Shown piece after piece: positions 54,531-62,160 of a stretch of 64,000 nucleotides of DNA. The stretch lies in contig NZ_FXAT01000003.1 in assembly GCF_900177725.1 (NCBI RefSeq), positions 62,001 through 126,000 on the forward strand. Reading direction: 5' to 3'. The translations under genes and the position numbers were made by a program. Position 1 is the first letter of the stretch. Each line of letters starts with the position of its first letter. The notes below the pieces were generated by a model. The model searched no databases. It was not told the DNA's origin and saw only the letters and a program-made list of their open reading frames with translations. This DNA is from Paraburkholderia susongensis. Its GTDB lineage: Bacteria > Pseudomonadota > Gammaproteobacteria > Burkholderiales > Burkholderiaceae.

Positions 54531-56042
54531 TTATTCGACGTGTTCGCCGTGCAGGCTCACGTCGAGGCCTTCGCGCTCCTGCTCTTCCGTCACGCGGATG
54601 CCCATCACCATGTCGATCACCTTCAGCAGGACGAAGCTCACCACGCCGCTGTAGATGAGCGTCGTCAGCACGCCCTTGGCCTGCAGGATCACGCTGCCGT
54701 CCGCGCCGCCGATGTCCTTGACCGCGAACACGCCGGTCAGCAGCGCACCGACGATGCCGCCGATGCAGTGCACGCCGAACGCGTCGAGCGAATCGTCGTA
54801 GCCGAGCTTGTGCTTGAGCCACGTCGCCGACCAGAAGCAGACCACGCCGGCGACAATGCCGATCACGAGCGCGCCGAGCGTGCCGACGAAGCCCGAAGCC
54901 GGCGTGATCGCCACCAGCCCCGCCACCGCGCCCGACACGATGCCGAGCACCGACGGCTTACCCTTGGCCGCCCATTCGGCGAACATCCACGCGAGCGCCG
55001 CCGCAGCGGTCGCCACTTGCGTCGCGAACATCGCGAAACCGGCGCGGCCGTCCGCCGCCACCGCCGAACCCGCGTTGAAGCCGAACCAGCCGACCCACAG
55101 CATCGCACCACCGATCAGCGTGAGCGTGAGGTTGTGCGGCGCCATCGCTTCGCGGCCGTAGCCGACCCGCTTGCCGAGCACGAGACAGCAGACGAGACCC
55201 GCGATACCCGCGTTGATGTGCACCACCGTGCCGCCCGCGAAGTCGAGGATGCCCGCGCTAGCGAGCCAGCCGGTCGGCTCCCACACCATGTGCGCGATCG
55301 GCGAGTAGACGATGATCGACCACAGCGTCATGAACACGAGCATCGCCGAGAACTTCATGCGGTCGGCGAACGCACCGGTAATCAGCGCGGGCGTGATGAT
55401 CGCGAACGTCATCTGATAGACGAAGTAGACCGTTTCGGGAATCGTCGGCGCGAGGTGGCTCACGGTCAGCGTCGTGGCCTTGTCGCCCTTCACGTAGCTC
55501 ATGCCCGTCATGAACACGCGCGAGAAGCCGCCGATGAACGAGCCGCCCGGCGTGAACGCAATGCTGTAGCCGACCACGGTCCAGACGATCGTCACGAGAC
55601 ACGTGATCGCGAAGCTTTGCATCAGCGTCGCGAGCACGTTCTTCTTGCGGACCATGCCGCCGTAGAAGAGCGCGAGACCCGGGATCGTCATGAACAGCAC
55701 GAGCGCGGTGGAGGTCAGCATCCAGGCGGTGTCGCCGGAATTGATCTTCGAGGAATCGACCGAGAACGGCGCGGTCGGTGCAGCCGGTGCGGCGGCGGCC
55801 GCGGCGGCTGAAGCGTCGGCGGCAGCCGGTGCGCTTGCGGCCGGTGCAGCGGATGCGTCGGCGGCGGGCGCCGAAGCAGCAGGTGCAGCAGCCGCGGCCG
55901 AAGCGTCCGGCGCCGGCGCGCTCGCCGTCGCATCGGGAGCCGAGGCGGCAGCGGGCGCGGACGCATCGTCCGCGAGAGCGGCGCCGATACCACCCGCGAG
56001 CAGCGAGCCGGCCATCAGCAGGGACATCAATAGTTTGCGCAT
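54531..56042 (-). CDS. amtB: Ammonium transporter with Ala-rich N-terminal extension
   Basis: 503 residues. A signal peptide (1-24, MRKLLMSLLMAGSLLAGGIG) is followed by a 68-residue Ala/Ser/Pro/Asp stretch (25-92). The Amt/Rh channel of eleven helices then starts at SGDTAWMLTSTALVLFMTIP. The phenylalanine gate and twin-His region are visible (GVHCIGGIVGALLTGVF carries the second His). It conducts ammonium into the cell and is blocked by GlnK, encoded 40 bases upstream on the same strand. The start ATG 56042 follows AAGAGGAAAACCAAG. Typical AmtB proteins have only a short periplasmic segment before the first channel helix. Confidence 0.95.
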   Translation of the reverse strand: MRKLLMSLLMAGSLLAGGIGAALADDASAPAAASAPDATASAPAPDASAAAAAPAASAPAADASAAPAASAPAAADASAAAAAAAPAAPTAPFSVDSSKINSGDTAWMLTSTALVLFMTIPGLALFYGGMVRKKNVLATLMQSFAITCLVTIVWTVVGYSIAFTPGGSFIGGFSRVFMTGMSYVKGDKATTLTVSHLAPTIPETVYFVYQMTFAIITPALITGAFADRMKFSAMLVFMTLWSIIVYSPIAHMVWEPTGWLASAGILDFAGGTVVHINAGIAGLVCCLVLGKRVGYGREAMAPHNLTLTLIGGAMLWVGWFGFNAGSAVAADGRAGFAMFATQVATAAAALAWMFAEWAAKGKPSVLGIVSGAVAGLVAITPASGFVGTLGALVIGIVAGVVCFWSATWLKHKLGYDDSLDAFGVHCIGGIVGALLTGVFAVKDIGGADGSVILQAKGVLTTLIYSGVVSFVLLKVIDMVMGIRVTEEQEREGLDVSLHGEHVE

Positions 56043-56082
56043 CTTGGTTTTCCTCTTGTCGCTTATCTGTGTCGCTTTCCCT

Positions 56083-56556
<474 letters not shown>

Positions 56557-56779
56557 TCAAACTGCGCTCCGCACGCATGGCGCAAGGCGCCCGGACGGCC
56601 TTGTCCGAACGGCCAGCGGCGCGGTGCGCGGGTGGCGCGGCGTAGGGATCGTTGCTAGAGTGTTCGAAGGTTCTGAACGCGACGGCGCGCACCAAAGGCG
56701 CTCACGCGGCCGCGAGAGGCGAGGTGGCGCGCACCAAGACAGCCCATTCGCCGCAACGGGGCACAGACGTTACGAAACA

Positions 56780-56796
56780 TGCACATTTTTTGTGCA
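56780..56796 (-). promoter_or_regulatory. NtrC-like enhancer upstream of glnK
   Basis: TGCACATTTTTTGTGCA is a 17-base dyad with the spacing of the NtrC site TGCACC-N5-GGTGCA (five of six bases per arm). It lies about 231 bases upstream of the sigma54 promoter and 14 bases before the divergent ubiK ATG. Confidence 0.55.
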
Positions 56797-56810
56797 CCAA
56801 GGGGAACACC

Positions 56811-57065
56811 ATGAAACAACCGAACGACGTTTTCAACGACTTCCAGGCACGCGTGAGCGATCTGTTCAAGAACTCGCCGGCCAAGGACGTCGAGCGCAAC
56901 GTCAAGGCCATGCTGTCGCAAGGCTTCTCGAAGCTCGATCTCGTCACGCGCGAGGAATTCGATACGCAGACCCAGGTCCTCGTGCGCACCCGCGCGCGCC
57001 TCGAAGAACTGGAGCGCCGCGTCGCCGAGCTGGAGCAGAAGCTGCCCGTCACCCAAACGCCGTAA
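56811..57065 (+). CDS. ubiK: Ubiquinone biosynthesis accessory factor UbiK
   Basis: 84 residues of the UbiK/YqiC family: an amphipathic N-terminal part (MKQPNDVFNDFQARVSDLF) and a C-terminal coiled coil (LEELERRVAELEQKL). In relatives it associates with UbiJ and lipids of the ubiquinone-synthesis complex. The ATG 56811 follows AAGGGGAACACC. comM follows 115 bases downstream, a common neighbour in Burkholderia. Confidence 0.9.
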   Translation: MKQPNDVFNDFQARVSDLFKNSPAKDVERNVKAMLSQGFSKLDLVTREEFDTQTQVLVRTRARLEELERRVAELEQKLPVTQTP

Positions 57066-57180
57066 CCCTCCGCGCGCGGCGTTCGCGCTGCGCCAAGCTG
57101 CACATCACCGGCAAGCGGGCCGTGACGTCATCAGCGTTTCAGGAAATCCGCGCCAATGGCGCGGTCCGACGGGAGAAAAC

Positions 57181-58788
57181 ATGTCGCTTGCCGTGGTGCG
57201 CAGTCGCGCGCCGGCCGCTGGCCGCGCGCCCGAAGTAACCGTCGAGGTTCATCTCGCAAACGGATTACCGTCGTTTTCGATCGTCGGCCTTCCCGATCTG
57301 GAAGTGCGTGAAAGCCGCGAGCGCGTGCGCGCGGCGCTGCAGAACTGCGACTTCGACTTCCCCGTGCGGCGCATCACTGTCAACCTCGCGCCCGCCGATC
57401 TGCCAAAAGAGTCCGGCCGCTTCGATCTGCCGATCGCGCTCGGCATTCTCGCCGCGAGCGGGCAGATTCCCGCGGAATCGCTGCTCTACCGCGAGTTTGC
57501 CGGCGAGCTGTCGTTGACCGGCGCGCTGCGGCCGATGCGCGGCGCGTTCGCGATGGCGTGCGGGACCGCGCGCGGCGGCATGGCTGCCGGTGGCGGTACC
57601 GATATGTCTTCTTCCGCGCCGCCATTCCCGGTTGCCGGCGAGACGCCAGCCCAGCCGCCCTTGCGTACTCCACAGCTTTACCTGCCGGCCGCGAGCGCGG
57701 CCGAAGCGGCGCTCGTGCCTGGCGTCGACGTTTATGGCGCCGCCGATCTGCCGTCGCTGTGCGCGCACCTCGCCGGCGTACCCGAAGCGCACCTGCGCCC
57801 GGTCGCGGCGCCCGAACCCGGCATGCAAACCGCCGTCAACGCTCCCGACATGGCCGATGTGATCGGCCAGCGCGCCGCGCGTCGGGCGCTGGAAGTAGCG
57901 GCGGCCGGCGGCCATCACGTGCTGCTGATCGGTCCGCCCGGCGCCGGCAAGTCGATGCTCGCCGCACGCCTGCCGGGGCTGCTGCCGCCGATGACCGACG
58001 ACGAGGCGCTCACCTCCGCCGCGTTGCTGTCCGCGAGCCGGATCGGCTTCACGCCGTCGCAGTGGCGGCAGCGGCCCTTTCGCGCGCCGCATCATTCGTC
58101 GAGCGCGGCGGCGCTGGTCGGCGGCCGCAACCCGCCCCAGCCCGGCGAGATCACATTGGCTCACCTAGGGGTGCTCTTTCTCGATGAATTGCCCGAATTC
58201 GATCGCGTCGTGCTCGAAACGCTGCGCGAGCCGCTCGAAGCAGGTCGCATCACGATCTCGCGCGCCGCAGTGCAGGCCGATTTCCCGGCCGCGTGCCAAT
58301 TGATCGCCGCGATGAACCCCTGCCCGTGCGGATGGCGCGGCGACCCGGGCGGGCACTGCCGCTGCACGCCGGAAATCGCGGCTCGCTATCTGCGCAAGCT
58401 CTCGGGGCCGCTGCTCGACCGCATCGACATCCAGCTCGAAATGCCGGCGCTGACGGCCGCCGAACTCGCAGCCCGCGCGGCCACCGCCGGCGAAGCGAGC
58501 GCTGCCATTGCGCGGCGGGTGAGCACCGCGCGCGAACGGCAGTTGCTGCGCCAGGGCAAGACCAACCGGGAACTGGACGGACGGGAAGTGGACGAGGTGT
58601 GCCGCCCCGACGCAGCGGGCGAAGCATTGCTGCGCGAAGCGGGCGAGCGCTTCGGCTGGTCAGCGCGTGCTTACTACCGCGTGCTGAAGGTCGCGCGAAC
58701 CATTGCCGACCTCGCGGGCGCGGCGATGCCGAGCGCCGCGCAGATCGCCGAAGCGATCCAATACCGCAGGGCTTTGGGTTCGCTATGA
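57181..58788 (+). CDS. comM: ComM/YifB-type AAA+ branch-migration helicase
   Basis: 535 residues. The N-terminal Lon-like fold domain (VTVEVHLANGLPSFSIVGLP, about 1-180), a Walker A GPPGAGKSMLAARLPG (about 258), a Walker B FLDELPEFD and the zinc-like CPCGWRGDPGGHCRC (about 380-395) match YifB/ComM. In competent bacteria ComM extends recombination of incoming DNA. Residues 129-164, a Gly/Ser/Pro-rich stretch (MAAGGGTDMSSSAPPFPVAG), interrupt the N-terminal domain compared with E. coli YifB. ATG 57181. The nearby comF and tlpA are not in the same transcript. Confidence 0.93.
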   Translation: MSLAVVRSRAPAAGRAPEVTVEVHLANGLPSFSIVGLPDLEVRESRERVRAALQNCDFDFPVRRITVNLAPADLPKESGRFDLPIALGILAASGQIPAESLLYREFAGELSLTGALRPMRGAFAMACGTARGGMAAGGGTDMSSSAPPFPVAGETPAQPPLRTPQLYLPAASAAEAALVPGVDVYGAADLPSLCAHLAGVPEAHLRPVAAPEPGMQTAVNAPDMADVIGQRAARRALEVAAAGGHHVLLIGPPGAGKSMLAARLPGLLPPMTDDEALTSAALLSASRIGFTPSQWRQRPFRAPHHSSSAAALVGGRNPPQPGEITLAHLGVLFLDELPEFDRVVLETLREPLEAGRITISRAAVQADFPAACQLIAAMNPCPCGWRGDPGGHCRCTPEIAARYLRKLSGPLLDRIDIQLEMPALTAAELAARAATAGEASAAIARRVSTARERQLLRQGKTNRELDGREVDEVCRPDAAGEALLREAGERFGWSARAYYRVLKVARTIADLAGAAMPSAAQIAEAIQYRRALGSL

Positions 58789-59119
58789 GGAGAAAAATGC
58801 ACTGTCAAGACTTGACTTATGCACATCTTCGCGGTTTTGACATACTTTGAAACAACTCAGAAGCGCGCTGAAACAGCAATCCCAAAGCCCTTGATTTCAT
58901 TGAATTTTTTAAAGGACACTGTATTACAGCATTCTGACGGAATGCCCACCGGAAGGGCTTTTGCGGCAAATGAGGCCCAGTTCTCAACAGAGTTATCCAC
59001 AGGCACGGTGAATAACGGAAAAACCTCAACGTAAACCGTGTATTAGCTCACAAACTTGCAGAGGAACTTTCACTGCCCGGAACACTCTTCCGGGCGCATG
59101 CCGCCCAAAATACCAGCGC
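58789..59119. other. AT-rich gap with DnaA-box-like nonamers
   Basis: 331 bases after comM, lower in G+C than its surroundings. It contains TTATGCACA (58817-58825) and TTATCCACA (58993-59001), both matching TTATNCACA on the plus strand. A near match, TTATTCACC, lies on the minus strand at about 59010-59018. No gene or terminator is clear. Confidence 0.6.
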
Positions 59120-59650
59120 TCAATAGAGCTGGAACGACGAAAAAAATTGATCGATCTGATCCTGGGGCAGAGGTTGATCGGCGATGATCGCCGCTTGGTA
59201 GACATGCCGCCCATGCGCGACCAGCCGCGCATAGACGATGCGCGTCTCGTGCTGGGCACCCGCCTCGCCGGTCACCTTCATTTCGAGACCCGGTGTGTGA
59301 CCGCCTGCGGCAAGCGGAATTTGCACCGCGTGCGCATCGGGCGCGGCGCCCACGTTACGGGCCAGACCTGCGCGCAGGAAGTCGAGCGCGGCGCGCTGCG
59401 TGGCGTCACTGTCGTCCGGCAGCATCACGGTGCCGACCGCGAAAACCGCATTGCCGGCTTCGGCCGTCTGCATCGCCATTTGCATCGGCGTGCCGTTGAT
59501 CTGCACCGCGCGCGCGTCATTGCCCGGCTTGGCCGGAAAGTCGACGGTGTAGCCGTTGTCGTTGTTCATGACAGTGCGCCAGTCGAAAGTCGGCGAGCAG
59601 GCGCTCAGCGCCGTGCCGAGCAGGAGCGCGGCAGCCGTCGTGCCGAGCAT
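59120..59650 (-). CDS. Lipoprotein of unknown function
   Basis: 176 residues. A lipoprotein signal peptide (LLLGTALSAC lipobox) is followed by SPTFDWRTVMNNDNGYTVDF and PAKPGNDARAVQINGTPMQM, and it ends DQIDQFFSSFQLY. The chosen start is ATG 59650, but the frame is open to 59932 across a 12-bp repeat, which would add a leucine/histidine-rich segment. The fold is not recognised; the YTVDFPAKP-type start occurs in small periplasmic lipoproteins. It converges on comM. Confidence 0.75.
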   Translation of the reverse strand: MLGTTAAALLLGTALSACSPTFDWRTVMNNDNGYTVDFPAKPGNDARAVQINGTPMQMAMQTAEAGNAVFAVGTVMLPDDSDATQRAALDFLRAGLARNVGAAPDAHAVQIPLAAGGHTPGLEMKVTGEAGAQHETRIVYARLVAHGRHVYQAAIIADQPLPQDQIDQFFSSFQLY

Positions 59651-60129
59651 GGCTCGCACGCGCGGCAGGTGTGCGGAAGCGCTGCGGGAACCGGCTGGCT
59701 GGCTGCGGTGTTGGAGTCGGGCTGGTAAATGGGCTGACGAATGGGCTGGCAAGCAAGCTAACAAGCGGGCTGACAAATGAGCCGGCAAATGGGCCAACAA
59801 ATGGGCCAACAAGCGGGCCGGCACTGGAGCCCGCGACAGGACTCGCACCAGGGCTGACAAGCGGCTCACCAAGGAAAGACGGGACGAAACGCGGGCAAGG
59901 AAACGCGGGACGCAAAAAGCAGTTCGGAGCATGAGGTCGGGAGATCAGGCTTACAGGAGCGTAAAGCCCTATTATCCGCTGATCCATTGCCGGCCCCATA
60001 TCCCGCCGCGCTGCCGCGCCGGCACAATAGCACCAATGGGGCTACAATACTCGGGCTATTCAGCACCGGCCCTAACACCCAAACCGACCCATTGTTCCGC
60101 GCGTCCGCGCGACTCACGAGGTTCCGTTC
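59651..60129. other. Lipoprotein / TlpA divergent region
   Basis: 479 bases. The proximal part holds the 12-bp tandem repeat; beyond 59824 only a GC-rich leader without clear promoter is seen. An AATACT-like -10 (about 60047-60052) stands 77 bases before the TlpA ATG. Confidence 0.5.
59717..59823. repeat. 12-bp tandem repeat (about nine copies)
   Basis: Imperfect copies of AATGGGCYRRCA, for example AATGGGCTGACG, AATGGGCTGGCA, AGCGGGCTGACA, AATGAGCCGGCA, AATGGGCCAACA (twice) and AGCGGGCCGGCA. They lie 67 bases upstream of the lipoprotein start, in its open frame (LLAH/LPAH-type tetrapeptides). Confidence 0.9.
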
Positions 60130-60657
60130 ATGAGTTCCAATTCTTCCGCCGCCGCCCGGCGCGCGAGCCCGCTTCGCTACATCATCGCGGCGGTCGTGGC
60201 TATCGCGCTCGCCGTCGCCGGTTACTTCGCTTTCGCCGGCCAGCAGCGCGTGCCCGATGCGACCTTCACGCTGCTCTCGGGCAAGAAGCTCTCGACCGCC
60301 GACCTCAAGGGCAAGGTCTATCTCGTCAACTTCTGGGCAACGAACTGCGACACCTGCATGAAGGAAATGCCGCAAATGGTCCAGACCTATAACCGCTTCA
60401 AGGGCCAGGGTCTCGAATTCGTCGCGGTGGCAATGAACTACGACGCACCGATGTACGTCACCAACTACACGGAAACGCGCCAGTTGCCGTTCAAGGTCGC
60501 GATGGACGACGGCTCGGCCGCGAAGCAGTTCGGCAACGTGCAGCTCACGCCGACCACCTTCGTGATCGACAAAGACGGCAAAATCCTGAAGCGCTACGTC
60601 GGTGAGCCGCAGTTCGCGGAACTCGACCAGTTGCTGGAAAAGGCGCTGAAGACCTGA
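60130..60657 (+). CDS. TlpA-like thioredoxin-fold protein
   Basis: 175 residues: one N-terminal helix (YIIAAVVAIALAVAGYFAFA) and a periplasmic thioredoxin domain with the redox motif CDTC in NFWATNCDTCMKEMPQMV and a cis-proline in LTPTTFVIDKDG. It resembles TlpA/ResA proteins that reduce disulfides, for example in cytochrome c maturation. Its client is not known from context. It stands alone, ending before a strong terminator. Confidence 0.9.
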   Translation: MSSNSSAAARRASPLRYIIAAVVAIALAVAGYFAFAGQQRVPDATFTLLSGKKLSTADLKGKVYLVNFWATNCDTCMKEMPQMVQTYNRFKGQGLEFVAVAMNYDAPMYVTNYTETRQLPFKVAMDDGSAAKQFGNVQLTPTTFVIDKDGKILKRYVGEPQFAELDQLLEKALKT

Positions 60658-60732
60658 CGCCTGCCGAAACGGCCTCGGGCCATCAGGCCCGGCACGTCGA
60701 GAAACCGCGCTAAACCTAAACCCAATCCAACC

Positions 60733-60765
60733 GAAACGCCGGCCGCCTTACGCGGCCGGCGTTTC
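60733..60765. terminator. Terminator between the TlpA-like gene and dctD
   Basis: GAAACGCCGGCCGC (60733-60746) pairs perfectly with GCGGCCGGCGTTTC (60752-60765) around a 5-base loop, with ATTTTC after it. It lies between convergent genes. Confidence 0.85.
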
Positions 60766-60779
60766 ATTTTCAGCCCGCG

Positions 60780-62129
60780 TCATCGCTCCCCTTCCCCCTT
60801 GGCCGCGAGGCCATACCGCTTGATCTTCTCGTAGAGCGTGGCCTTGCCGAGCTGCAACCTGTCCGCCGCCACCGCGACCACGCCGCCCGCCTGCTCCAGC
60901 GCCTCGGCGATCATCGCCCGCTCGAACTGCTCGACGCGCTCCTTGAGCGGCTGTGCGGCCGCGTCCTCGTCGGCGAAGGACAGCACCGGTTCGTCGGCGA
61001 TACCGAGCACGAAGCGGTCGGCGGCATTGCGCAACTCCCGCACGTTGCCCGGCCAGTCGCGCTGCATCAGGTTCGTGCGCTGGCGGTCGGTGAGGATCGG
61101 CGCGGGGCGTTGATAGCGCACCGCAGCGTCGAGCAGGAAATGCTCGAACAGCGGCACGATGTCCTCGCGACGCTCGCCGAGCGGCGGCAGCGCGATCGTC
61201 ACCACGTTGAGCCGGTACAGCAGATCGCGCCGGAACGAACCGTCCGCGACATGCTCGGCCATATCGCCTTTGGCCGCCGCCACCACACGGCAATTGACGC
61301 GAATCGGCTGATTCGAGCCGAGCCGCCCGAGCACGCCGTCCTGCAGCACGCGCAGCAGCTTGACCTGCAACGCGAGCGGCATGCTCTCGATCTCGTCGAG
61401 AAACAGCGTGCCGCCCGACGCATGTTCGAGCTTGCCGATGCGGCGTTTCGCCGCGCCGGTGAATGCACCCGGTTCGTAGCCGAACATCTCCGACTCGAAC
61501 ATCGGCTCGGGCAGCGCGCCGCAGTTCACCGCGATGAACGGCTTGTCGCGCCGCGGCGACAATTCGTGCAGGCTGCGCGCGATCAGTTCCTTGCCCGCGC
61601 CGGTATCGCCGTTGATGAGCACGGACGCGTCGGTCGGCGCGACGTTGGCAATGAGCCGCCGCACCTGCTCGATCGCGGGGCTGCGGCCGATGATGCGCGG
61701 CGCCACCGTGTTCTGTCCGGCCAGTTCGCGGCGCAGCGCGAGATTTTCGAGCACGAGCTTGCGGCGCTCGAGCGCGCGCCGCACAGTTTCGATCAGGCGC
61801 TCGGACGCGAAGGGCTTTTCGATGAAGTCATACGCGCCGTCGCGCATCGCCTGCACGGCCATCGAGATATCGCCGTGACCGGTAACCAGGATCACCGGCA
61901 CATCGGGCGCGCGCTCGTGGCACTGCGCGAGCAGATCGAGCCCGCTTGCGCCGGGCAGGCGGATATCGCTGACGATCACGCCCGAAAAGTCCGCGCCGAT
62001 CAGCTTCGCCGCCGCCTCGACCGACGCATGACCGATCACGTCGAAGCCCGCCAGTTGCAGGCTCTGCACGCTTGCGCGCCGCACCAGCTCGTCGTCTTCG
62101 ATGTACAGCACTTGCAGGCCGTCGTTCAT
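60780..62129 (-). CDS. dctD: Sigma54-dependent response regulator DctD
   Basis: 449 residues in NtrC architecture. The receiver domain (1-125) has the phosphorylated Asp55 in [10 protein letters not shown]. The AAA+ domain (about 150-385) has Walker [14 protein letters not shown], the sigma54-contact motif GAFTGA and [12 protein letters not shown]. The C-terminal helix-turn-helix is [20 protein letters not shown]. It activates sigma54 promoters, in relatives that of the dicarboxylate transporter dctA. dctB lies upstream on the same strand, 31 bases away. Confidence 0.94.
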   Translation of the reverse strand: MNDGLQVLYIEDDELVRRASVQSLQLAGFDVIGHASVEAAAKLIGADFSGVIVSDIRLPGASGLDLLAQCHERAPDVPVILVTGHGDISMAVQAMRDGAYDFIEKPFASERLIETVRRALERRKLVLENLALRRELAGQNTVAPRIIGRSPAIEQVRRLIANVAPTDASVLINGDTGAGKELIARSLHELSPRRDKPFIAVNCGALPEPMFESEMFGYEPGAFTGAAKRRIGKLEHASGGTLFLDEIESMPLALQVKLLRVLQDGVLGRLGSNQPIRVNCRVVAAAKGDMAEHVADGSFRRDLLYRLNVVTIALPPLGERREDIVPLFEHFLLDAAVRYQRPAPILTDRQRTNLMQRDWPGNVRELRNAADRFVLGIADEPVLSFADEDAAAQPLKERVEQFERAMIAEALEQAGGVVAVAADRLQLGKATLYEKIKRYGLAAKGEGER

Positions 62130-62160
62130 TGCGTGTTCCGTGTGATTCTTCCGTGTGATG

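Noticed and set aside
59651..59932. N-terminal extension of the lipoprotein gene through the 12-bp repeat
   Set aside because: The extension would place the lipobox in mid-protein; the signal peptide at ATG 59650 is a better start. It is kept only as a repeat finding.
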